A DNA stretch of 5,267 nt, taken from the NCBI GenBank assembly GCA_051646105.1, contig JBOFCO010000008.1, positions 1 to 5,267 of the forward strand, given 5' to 3'. The position numbers were made by a program, and so were the translations under genes. The DNA is from JBOFCO01 sp051646105 (GTDB lineage Bacteria > Pseudomonadota > Alphaproteobacteria > Rhodobacterales > Rhodobacteraceae). How positions within the stretch are numbered: position 1 is the stretch's first letter; the number at the start of each line of letters is the position of its first letter. A model generated the notes under the pieces. The model did not search any database. It worked only from the letters and a program-made list of their open reading frames with translations, and was not told the DNA's origin. Below are positions 1 through 5,267 of the stretch, piece after piece.

Positions 1-1
1 G

Positions 2-1219
2 GATGCGATGAGGGAAGCGGCGGCGCTGCTGAAAACGGCGAAGAAGCCGCTGATCATCGCGGGCGGCGGCGTGCGCTATTCGGGGGCAGAGGACACGGTG
101 GCGAGATTTGCCGCCGACCGTGGTATTCCAGTGGTGGAAACCATCGCCGGCAAGGGCGGTCTGACCCATTACCATCCCGTCCACGCCGGGCCCATCGGCA
201 TCGTCGGTTCGACCAGCGCCAACACACTGGCGGCAGAGGCGGACGTGATCCTTGCCATCGGCACGCGGTTGCAGGATTTCACCACGGGGTCGTGGACGGC
301 GTTTTCGCAAACGGCGCGGTTCATCTCGATCAACGCCGCCCGCTTCGATGCGGTAAAACACCGGGCGCTGGCGGTGGTGGGTGATGCGCTGGAAACCGTG
401 CGCGAACTGGATGCGGCGCTGGGGCAATGGAAAGCCCCCGCCGATCATCTGCCCCGCGCAAAGGCGCTGTTCAAGGAATGGGACGAGCTGCTTGATACGT
501 ATCAGCTTCCGACCAACACGCCTGTTCCGACCTATGCGCAGGTGGTCAACACCGTCAATCTGGCGGCGGGAGAGAAGGACACTTTGATCGCCGCAGCGGG
601 TGGGATTCCCGGAGAGGTCGCCAAAGGCTGGCGGGTCAAGGCACCGAACAGCTTCGATCTTGAGTTCGGCTTTTCCTGCATGGGCTACGAGATTGCCGCA
701 GGCTGGGGCTGCGCCATGGCGCAATCCGGCCCCGGCGCGGTCGGCGGCACCCCCATCGTCATGCTGGGCGACGGCACCTATATGATGATGAACTCCGACA
801 TCTATTCGGCGGTGCTGTCCGGTCACAAGATGATTGTGGTGGTCTGCGACAACGGCGGCTATGCCGTGATCAGCCGCTTGCAGCAGTTCAAGGGTGTGCC
901 GGGCTTCAACAATCTGCTCAAGGATTGTCGCATCACAGACCGCGATAACCCGCTGCATGTCGATTTCGCCAAGCACGCCGAGGCGATGGGCGCGGCCACG
1001 CGCCATTGCAAAAGCCTTGCCGACCTGCAGGCGGCGCTGGAATGGGCAAAGGGCAACGACAGGACCACGGTCCTGTCTATCGTCACCGATGCCTATGCGT
1101 GGGTGCCGGGCGATGCCGACTGGGACGTCGGTGTACCGGAGGTGTCGGAGCGGGACAGCGTGAAGAAGGCCCGCGAAAGCCAGATCGCGATCCGCGCCAA
1201 GCAGCGCGTAGGAGTATGA
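2..1219 (+). CDS. iolD: 3D-(3,5/4)-trihydroxycyclohexane-1,2-dione hydrolase, 5'-truncated by window edge
   Basis: A cytoplasmic thiamine-diphosphate enzyme that hydrolyses the cyclic dione made by IolE to 5-deoxyglucuronate in myo-inositol catabolism. The reading frame is open to the left edge. The first visible ATG (base 8) lies inside the conserved middle domain and is not taken as the start. Family members are about 610-640 residues, so roughly 200-230 N-terminal residues (the pyrimidine-binding domain) lie outside. Counting from the ATG at 8, residues 1-140 form the central TPP-enzyme domain (KKPLIIAGGGV, then AIGTRL). Residues about 190-360 form the pyrophosphate-binding domain, with CMGYEIAAGWG at 224-234 and the metal/TPP motif GDGTYMMMNSDIY at 254-266 ending in CDNGGYAVI at 280-288. 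The MMNSDIY and DNGGYAVI wording is typical of IolD rather than of acetolactate synthase. The C-terminus (VPEVSERDSV...KQRVGV) looks complete. iolE starts 6 bases downstream. Confidence 0.94.
   Translation, partial: DAMREAAALLKTAKKPLIIAGGGVRYSGAEDTVARFAADRGIPVVETIAGKGGLTHYHPVHAGPIGIVGSTSANTLAAEADVILAIGTRLQDFTTGSWTAFSQTARFISINAARFDAVKHRALAVVGDALETVRELDAALGQWKAPADHLPRAKALFKEWDELLDTYQLPTNTPVPTYAQVVNTVNLAAGEKDTLIAAAGGIPGEVAKGWRVKAPNSFDLEFGFSCMGYEIAAGWGCAMAQSGPGAVGGTPIVMLGDGTYMMMNSDIYSAVLSGHKMIVVVCDNGGYAVISRLQQFKGVPGFNNLLKDCRITDRDNPLHVDFAKHAEAMGAATRHCKSLADLQAALEWAKGNDRTTVLSIVTDAYAWVPGDADWDVGVPEVSERDSVKKARESQIAIRAKQRVGV
1210..1214 (+). promoter_or_regulatory. Shine-Dalgarno site for iolE
   Basis: AGGAG lies inside the last codons of the upstream gene, 11 bases before the iolE ATG. 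The spacing is slightly long; a weaker GAGAAG (1218-1223) is closer to the start. Both support the ATG at 1226 and suggest that iolE is translated from the shared iolD message. Confidence 0.55.
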
Positions 1220-1225
1220 GAAGAC

Positions 1226-2119
1226 ATGAAAGCGAAACTCGGCATTGCACCGATTGCCTGGTGGAACGACGATCTTGCGGAGCTTTCCGATGATGTGAGC
1301 CTTGAAGAGTGCCTGCGCCAGGCCTCTGTCGCCGGGTTCACCGGCATGGAAACCGGGCGTCGCTTCCCGATGGACATGGCCGAACTGGGGCCGATCCTGA
1401 AGAGATATGAGATTTCGGTCTGCGGGGGCTGGTTTTCCGGCCTGCTGCTGGACGGCGATATCGAGGTGGAAAAGGAGCGCATTGCGCAGCAGCTCGCCTT
1501 TTTCAAGGCGGCGGGTGCGCCTTGTATCGTCTATGGCGAAACCGCGCGCAGCATTCAGGGCGTGAAATCCGCGCCGCTTGCCACGAAGCTGAAGCTGATC
1601 GAGGGCGAAATCGCCGCCTATGGCCGCAAGATCAGCGATTTCGCCGACTGGTGCGCGGCAGAAGGTATGCCGATCAGCTATCATCACCACATGGCCGCGG
1701 CGATCGAGACAGAGGCGGAACTTGACCTGCTGATGAAGCATTCGACCGTGCCGCTGCTGTTTGACGCGGGCCACATGGCGTTTGCCGGGGGTGACGTGCT
1801 GCGGGTGATCGACACCCACCACAAACGCATCACCCACGTCCACACCAAGGACGTGCGCATGGGTGTGATCGACGGGCTGGACCGTTCGCGTGAGAGCTTC
1901 CTCGACGCCGTGGTCAAGGGGGCCTTCACCGTTCCGGGCGACGGCAGTCTTGATTTCGAAGCGATTGTGAAACGCTGTGCGCATCACGGCTATGAGGGCT
2001 GGTTCGTGGTCGAGGCAGAGCAGGACCCCAAGGTTTCCCCGCCCCTCGACATGGCGATCAAGGGCCACCGGGAACTGATGCGCGTCATGGCGGCAGCGGG
2101 ATATGAGGTTGTGCAATGA
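1226..2119 (+). CDS. iolE: myo-inosose-2 dehydratase
   Basis: A cytoplasmic enzyme that dehydrates 2-keto-myo-inositol (scyllo-inosose) to the trihydroxycyclohexane-dione used by IolD. The 297 residues are the usual length for IolE. The protein is a single xylose-isomerase-like (AP endonuclease 2 superfamily) TIM barrel. Visible signatures are GIAPIAWWNDD at 6-16, GMETGRRFP at 40-48, YHHHMAAAIETEAELD at 152-167, LLFDAGHMAFAGGD at 177-190, HVHTKDVR at 204-211, VPGDGSLDF at 236-244 and WFVVEAEQDP at 259-268. By analogy with the family, D180, H206 and a Glu of the EAEQDP strand (E263 or E265) should be among the divalent-metal ligands; this is inferred from motif position. The ATG at 1226 gives the canonical N-terminus. 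The gene sits 6 bases after iolD and overlaps the next gene by 4 bases, so all three are probably one transcription unit. Confidence 0.95.
   Translation: MKAKLGIAPIAWWNDDLAELSDDVSLEECLRQASVAGFTGMETGRRFPMDMAELGPILKRYEISVCGGWFSGLLLDGDIEVEKERIAQQLAFFKAAGAPCIVYGETARSIQGVKSAPLATKLKLIEGEIAAYGRKISDFADWCAAEGMPISYHHHMAAAIETEAELDLLMKHSTVPLLFDAGHMAFAGGDVLRVIDTHHKRITHVHTKDVRMGVIDGLDRSRESFLDAVVKGAFTVPGDGSLDFEAIVKRCAHHGYEGWFVVEAEQDPKVSPPLDMAIKGHRELMRVMAAAGYEVVQ
2105..2109 (+). promoter_or_regulatory. Shine-Dalgarno site supporting the overlapping SDR start
   Basis: GAGGT lies 6 bases before the ATG at 2116, inside the 3' end of iolE. Together with the ATGA stop/start overlap it favours 2116 over the in-frame Met at residue 8 as the true start. 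Confidence 0.55.
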
Positions 2120-2937
2120 CACAGTCGTTCAACCGCATGGATGGCAAGGTCTGTGTCGTCACCGGCGCCACGCAAGGACTTGGCGCGGCGATTGCCCGCA
2201 GGCTGGCTGCTGCCGGCGCGGCAGGTATCGTCATCACAGGCCGGAATGTCACGAAAGGCCGGACGGTAACCGAAAGCCTGGCACCGACGCAGGCGCATTT
2301 TGTGCAGGCCGATTTCGCCAGTGTCGAGGATTGCCACAGGGTCATTGCAGAAACCGACAGGCTGTTTGGCAGAATTGATGTTCTGGTCAATGCCGGTGCG
2401 CTGACCGACCGGGGAACGATCCTGGACACCACCCCGGAACTGTTCGATGCGCTGTTTGCCACGAATGTGCGCGGCCCATATTTCCTGATGCAGGATGCGA
2501 TCAAGCTGATGATCGCCAAGGGCATCGAAGGAGCCATATGCAACATCGGGTCAATCTCTGCCCTGGCAGGACAGCCGTTCATCAACGCCTATTGTGCGTC
2601 GAAGGGTGCGCTGACCACACTGACGGCGAACACAGCCTTTTCGGTGATGGGAAACCGCATACGGGTTAACCAGTTGAATGTCGGCTGGATGTCGTCCGAT
2701 CATGAAAGGGAAATCCAGGCAGCGGCAGGCGGCGAGGACTGGATGGAAAAGGCGACGGCCAGCTTGCCATTCGGTCGCCTAGTCGACCCTCAAGAAGCAG
2801 CCCGAGCGGTGAATTTTCTTGTGTCTGAAGACGCCGGGCTGATGACCGGTGCCATCGTGAATTTCGACCAGTCGGTCTGGGGCGCGGTGTCTGGCGGGAT
2901 GCCTGTGCCAGATGGTCCGATGAAGCTGCCTGTCTGA
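2116..2937 (+). CDS. SDR-family NAD(P)-dependent oxidoreductase in the inositol operon
   Basis: A classical short-chain dehydrogenase/reductase of 273 residues, cytoplasmic with a single Rossmann fold. The dinucleotide-binding motif TGATQGLG is at 16-23, VNAGA at 91-95 (in place of the usual NNAG), and the catalytic tetrad is complete: N117, S146, Y159 and K163 (YCASK). D66 in the ADF strand should contact adenine. After the first beta strand, the second strand ends in ITGRN (40-44), not in an acidic residue. This leans towards NADP(H), but only weakly. The last 20 or so residues after FDQSV form a Gly/Pro-rich tail longer than in a minimal SDR. The substrate is not evident. The 4-base overlap with iolE implies translational coupling, and context suggests a polyol, inositol isomer or inosose. 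It is not the usual inositol 2-dehydrogenase IolG/IdhA, which belongs to the Gfo/Idh/MocA family. Confidence 0.9.
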   Translation: MTQSFNRMDGKVCVVTGATQGLGAAIARRLAAAGAAGIVITGRNVTKGRTVTESLAPTQAHFVQADFASVEDCHRVIAETDRLFGRIDVLVNAGALTDRGTILDTTPELFDALFATNVRGPYFLMQDAIKLMIAKGIEGAICNIGSISALAGQPFINAYCASKGALTTLTANTAFSVMGNRIRVNQLNVGWMSSDHEREIQAAAGGEDWMEKATASLPFGRLVDPQEAARAVNFLVSEDAGLMTGAIVNFDQSVWGAVSGGMPVPDGPMKLPV

Positions 2938-3068
2938 CAGCCGACCATGGCGCTGTGACCACTGGGACGCGCGACACCGGGCATCCCGGTGGTTCAACCG
3001 CGACAGTCGTCGAAAGCTGCTGACTTAAAATGGATGCCGCGTCAGACCGCTTCCCTATCCCTACTCCC
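2938..3068. other. Convergent intergenic region
   Basis: A 131-base gap between the stop of the SDR gene and the stop of the minus-strand flavoenzyme gene. It holds one clear GC-rich hairpin (2975-2991) and a short CCCT-rich stretch next to the flavoenzyme stop (3053-3068). I see no gene, tRNA or T-tract terminator in it. Confidence 0.8.
2975..2991. terminator. Possible convergent-gene terminator hairpin
   Basis: CACCGGG (2975-2981), loop CAT, CCCGGTG (2985-2991): a perfect 7-bp, mostly G/C stem with a 3-base loop, 38 bases after the SDR stop. Neither side is followed by a run of T, so it is not a canonical Rho-independent terminator. High-GC alphaproteobacteria often have such hairpins between convergent genes, and bidirectional function is possible. 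Confidence 0.35.
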
Positions 3069-5108
3069 TCACACCGCCCGAACCAGCCTGAACGCATCAT
3101 GGATTGCGGCGTGGATGTTGCGGGCGGCCACGGCGTCGCCGATGCGGAACAGCCGGAATGCGCCCGGTCCGCCGGATAGTGTTTGCGGGCGTCCGGCGAC
3201 AAGGGCGTCGTGATCAACGGCGCCCAGGTTGCGCGACAGCGGCTTCAGCACGAGATACAGGTCATCCAGCGGTTGGGTGGCGTGGTTCACCACCACCTGA
3301 TCGACCAGCCGTTCCCGCGTTGCCGTTGTATAGTCGCTGCCGATTTCCGCGCGCAGGCGATTGCCGTCGCGGGCGACCGACTGCACCCGCCAGGTGACGG
3401 TAAAGGTCACATCCTTGTCCTGCAGCGTGCGCATGTAGGGGACAAGGTTCATGCCCATCACCTCTGGCGCAAAGTTGCGGTCGCGAGTCATCACCTCTAC
3501 CTTGGCGCCTGCTGCTGCCGCCACCTCTGCCGCCTGCAGGCCGGCATGATCGCCGGCATCGTCATAAATCAGTACCGATGCCGCGGGCTTCACATCGCCC
3601 GAGATGATGTCCCATGCCGAAACGACCCTGTCGTTGCCCTGTTCCAGAACATCGGTATCGGGCAGGCCGCCGGTGGCAACGATCACCACGTCGGGCGACA
3701 GGGCAAGAACATCGTCAGCCTCTGCCCAGGTATCAAAGCGGAACTCCACGTCGCGCGCGGCGCATTGGGTCATGCGCCAGTCGATGATGCCCATCATTTC
3801 ACGCCGTCGCGGATTTTGCGCCAGAAGCCGCACCTGCCCCCCGGCATGGGGGGCAGCCTCTATCACGGTTACGCGATGCCCCCGCAATGCGGCAACACGC
3901 GCCGCCTCCAGCCCGCCCGGCCCGGCACCGACGACCACGATCCGCAGCGGCGTGGCGGCGGGGGTGACATGATGCGGCAGGGAAAGCTCTCTCCCCGTGG
4001 AAGGGTTGTGGATGCACAGCGCGTCGGCGCCCTGATAGATGCGGTCCAGGCAATAGGTCGCGCCCACACAGGGGCGAATGTCATCCTCTCGCCGTTCAAG
4101 GATCTTTTGCACGATATGGGGATCGGCCATATGCGCCCGCGTCATTCCGACCATGTCAAGCAGTCCGTTGGCAATGGCATGGCGGGCCGTCGCCACATCT
4201 GGAATGCGCGCCGCATGAAAGGTAGGAAGGCCAACCTCGGCCCGCAGGCGGCCCGCGAAATCCAGATGCGGGGCACTGCGCATGCCCTGTACCGGGATCA
4301 CATCGGTCAGTGCCGCATCGGTGTGGATACGGCCACGGATGATATTGAGGAAATCGACATTGCCGCTGTCGCGGAACATACGGCCAAGTGCAATGCCTTC
4401 ATCCGCCGTCAGGCCACCCGGCTCCACCTCGTCGGCCGTGTAGCGAATACCCACCAGCAGACGGGTGCCGACACGGGCCCTTATCCCCGCGACTAGCGCC
4501 ATCACGAACCTTGCGCGATCCTCAAGTGCAGCGCCGCCCCAGGGCGGCGGCAGCGCATTGGTCAGCGGCGACAGGAACTGGTCGGGCAGATGGCCGTAAC
4601 ATTCGATCTCCACCCCGTCCAACCCGGCCTCGGCCATCCTTTCCGCCGCATCGGCATAATCGGCAAGGATGCGGGTGATGTCCCAGTCCTCGATCTGTTT
4701 GGGAAAGGCGCGATGCGAGGGTTCGCGCGATGGCCCGGCACCTACAACCGGCAGCCAGTCGCCCTTTGACCAATGGGTGCGGCGGCCCAGATGGGTCAAC
4801 TGGATCATCACGGCGGCCCCGTGACCGTGGCATTCATCGACCAGTTGCCTCATCCAGCCCACAACTTCATCCTTCCAGGCAAGGATGTTGTTGAACACTG
4901 GCGGGCTGTCGCGCGACACTGCCGCCGATCCTGCTGTCATCGTCAGCGCAACCCCTGCCTTTGCCCGCTCGACGTGATAGGCGCGGTAGCGCTCCTTTGG
5001 CATTCCGTCTTCGGGATAGGCGGGTTCATGCGCCGTGGTCATCACCCTGTTGCGCAGGCGCAGCGGGCCAAGCGTGAAGGGTTGCAGCAGCGGATCATTG
5101 ACGGACAT
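3069..5108 (-). CDS. FMN/FAD oxidoreductase of the trimethylamine dehydrogenase / dienoyl-CoA reductase type; probable N-methyl amino acid demethylase
   Basis: A 679-residue flavoenzyme with the full three-part architecture. Residues about 5-340 are an Old Yellow Enzyme TIM barrel that should bind FMN (LRLRNRVMTTAHEPA at 16-30, MIQLTHLGRR at 101-110, GLDGVEIECYGH at 162-173, FLNIIRGR at 253-260, MVGMTRAHMADP at 319-330). A Cys cluster follows at 347-365. A flavin/nucleotide fold begins at VVVGAGPGGLEAARV (391-405), with ATGG at 478-481 and a closing FRIGDAV at 654-660. The wording resembles, from memory, alphaproteobacterial proteins annotated as N-methylproline demethylase (stachydrine or hydroxyproline-betaine catabolism). 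Oxidative N-demethylation of such a substrate is therefore the best guess, not a demonstrated role. Oddities: Ala350 replaces one cluster Cys, Glu28 replaces the covalent-FMN Cys of trimethylamine dehydrogenase, and the RTDxYGGS segment reads ALPPPWGGA. No signal peptide is seen, so it is cytoplasmic. A Shine-Dalgarno site supports this start. Confidence 0.9.
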   Translation of the reverse strand: MSVNDPLLQPFTLGPLRLRNRVMTTAHEPAYPEDGMPKERYRAYHVERAKAGVALTMTAGSAAVSRDSPPVFNNILAWKDEVVGWMRQLVDECHGHGAAVMIQLTHLGRRTHWSKGDWLPVVGAGPSREPSHRAFPKQIEDWDITRILADYADAAERMAEAGLDGVEIECYGHLPDQFLSPLTNALPPPWGGAALEDRARFVMALVAGIRARVGTRLLVGIRYTADEVEPGGLTADEGIALGRMFRDSGNVDFLNIIRGRIHTDAALTDVIPVQGMRSAPHLDFAGRLRAEVGLPTFHAARIPDVATARHAIANGLLDMVGMTRAHMADPHIVQKILERREDDIRPCVGATYCLDRIYQGADALCIHNPSTGRELSLPHHVTPAATPLRIVVVGAGPGGLEAARVAALRGHRVTVIEAAPHAGGQVRLLAQNPRRREMMGIIDWRMTQCAARDVEFRFDTWAEADDVLALSPDVVIVATGGLPDTDVLEQGNDRVVSAWDIISGDVKPAASVLIYDDAGDHAGLQAAEVAAAAGAKVEVMTRDRNFAPEVMGMNLVPYMRTLQDKDVTFTVTWRVQSVARDGNRLRAEIGSDYTTATRERLVDQVVVNHATQPLDDLYLVLKPLSRNLGAVDHDALVAGRPQTLSGGPGAFRLFRIGDAVAARNIHAAIHDAFRLVRAV

Positions 5109-5115
5109 TGGCTGA

Positions 5116-5120
5116 CCTTT
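5116..5120 (-). promoter_or_regulatory. Shine-Dalgarno site for the flavoenzyme gene
   Basis: On the minus strand AAAGG lies 7 bases before the ATG at 5108-5106. It supports this start, which also gives the family-typical N-terminus (DPLLQPFTLGPLRLRNR). Confidence 0.55.
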
Positions 5121-5142
5121 TGTCGGTTTCCAGCCGAGTCTA

Positions 5143-5175
5143 GGGGCGGGCCGGGGCGATGTTCTGTCCCGCCCC
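5143..5175. repeat. GC-rich inverted repeat (stem-loop) in the leader
   Basis: GGGGCGGG (5143-5150) is perfectly complementary to CCCGCCCC (5168-5175), leaving a 17-base loop. A second, competing pairing exists: CGGGGCG (5152-5158) with CGCCCCG (5170-5176) around an 11-base loop. The left arm therefore contains two near-copies of GGGGCG that compete for one right arm. It has no adjacent T-tract. It could be a weak terminator for the upstream gene, an mRNA-stabilising hairpin, or an attenuator-like switch; none of these is shown. Confidence 0.5.
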
Positions 5176-5207
5176 GACCAGTTCGATGCCGTTTTCGCCC
5201 TGTCCGG

Positions 5208-5267
5208 TCAGACGAAGCTGGATACGTCAATCCCGGCGCCGACCCAGACCTGCGTGGTGCCGAACAG
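5208..5267 (-). CDS. 3' end of a probable upstream gene of unknown function
   Basis: On the minus strand an open frame enters from the right edge and ends at TGA (5210-5208). It encodes 19 residues: LFGTTQVWVGAGIDVSSFV. Seventeen of its 19 codons end in G or C, matching the coding bias of the neighbouring genes and supporting real coding sequence. The fragment is too short to identify the product. Its orientation and the 99-base spacing suggest that it could share an operon with the flavoenzyme gene downstream. The alternative is a chance open frame, since only 60 bases are visible. Confidence 0.45.
   Translation of the reverse strand: MFGTTQVWVGAGIDVSSFV

Larger units (their letters stand above)
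5109..5207 (-). other. Intergenic leader upstream of the flavoenzyme gene
   Basis: A 99-base spacer between a probable upstream minus-strand gene end and the flavoenzyme start. It contains a strong GC-rich inverted repeat (5143-5175) and the ribosome binding site. I do not recognise a sigma-70 promoter in it, so the flavoenzyme could be read through from the upstream gene or start from a promoter that I cannot identify. Confidence 0.55.

Noticed and set aside
8..10. ATG at base 8 as the start of iolD
   Set aside because: The frame is open to the window edge and the residues here belong to the middle TPP-enzyme domain. The true start is upstream of the window.
1093..1506. Minus-strand open frame of 137 codons
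   Set aside because: It is antisense across the iolD/iolE junction. Both of those genes have strong family motifs, and this frame has none.
2085..2585. Minus-strand open frame of 166 codons
   Set aside because: It is antisense to the SDR gene, whose catalytic motifs prove the plus-strand frame. It is a shadow.
2991..2999. Small palindrome GGTTCAACC
   Set aside because: A 4-bp arm with a single-base centre is too short to matter alone, and it overlaps the stronger hairpin.
2666..3217. Minus-strand open frame of 183 codons spanning the convergent gap
   Set aside because: It overlaps the 3' ends of both real genes in wrong frames, and its composition is Pro/Ser/Arg-rich noise. No motif is visible.
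3183..4496. Long plus-strand open frame of 437 codons
   Set aside because: It lies wholly antisense to the clearly conserved flavoenzyme gene. It is rich in His, Arg and Gly in the manner of high-GC shadow frames and has no recognisable domain or good ribosome binding site.
5042..5230. Minus-strand 62-codon open frame with TTG start crossing the leader
   Set aside because: It is Arg/Gly/Pro-rich, overlaps the flavoenzyme start out of frame and lacks a ribosome binding site. The 19-codon end in another frame is more plausible.
5202..5230. TTGACG on the minus strand as a -35 promoter box
   Set aside because: No -10-like hexamer occurs at the proper spacing, and the hexamer lies inside the probable upstream coding end.

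Overview
The window looks like part of the chromosome or a large replicon of a high-GC alphaproteobacterium. The Rhodobacteraceae (Rhodobacter/Paracoccus/Roseobacter relatives) are the most likely home. This rests on strong G/C preference at third codon positions, the style of the protein sequences, and the pairing of an inositol-catabolism operon with a methylated-amine flavoenzyme. No sequence search was possible, so the taxon is an inference.

Left part (1-2937, + strand): three tightly packed genes in one apparent operon. The 3' two-thirds of iolD (TPP-dependent trihydroxycyclohexane-dione hydrolase, cut by the window's left edge) is followed after 6 bases by iolE (inosose dehydratase). 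iolE overlaps by 4 bases (ATGA) with a gene for a classical short-chain dehydrogenase/reductase (SDR). IolE and IolD catalyse consecutive steps of myo-inositol breakdown: 2-keto-myo-inositol is dehydrated by IolE, and the dione ring is opened hydrolytically by IolD to 5-deoxyglucuronate. The SDR is probably translationally coupled to iolE. It may oxidise or reduce an inositol isomer or inosose, but its substrate cannot be read from sequence.

Middle (2938-3068): a 131-base gap between convergent genes, containing a perfect 7-bp GC-rich hairpin that may act as a terminator although it has no T-tract.

Right part (3069-5267, - strand): a complete 679-residue flavoenzyme of the trimethylamine dehydrogenase / 2,4-dienoyl-CoA reductase architecture (FMN TIM barrel, Cys cluster, FAD/ADP-binding folds). 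From remembered homologues it is most like the N-methylproline/betaine demethylase-type subfamily. Three family signatures are altered: one of four Fe-S cysteines is replaced by Ala, the covalent-FMN Cys of trimethylamine dehydrogenase is Glu, and the second Rossmann glycine motif is absent. Upstream, across a 99-base spacer with a strong GC-rich inverted repeat, lie the last 19 codons of what is probably another minus-strand gene that continues beyond the window.

Overall this is a catabolic region: one operon for inositol, and one convergent unit probably for demethylating an N-methylated compound. I see no mobile element, CRISPR array, RNA gene or convincing new defence-type or multi-gene system. 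The best leads are the orphan SDR and the unusual cofactor sites of the flavoenzyme.
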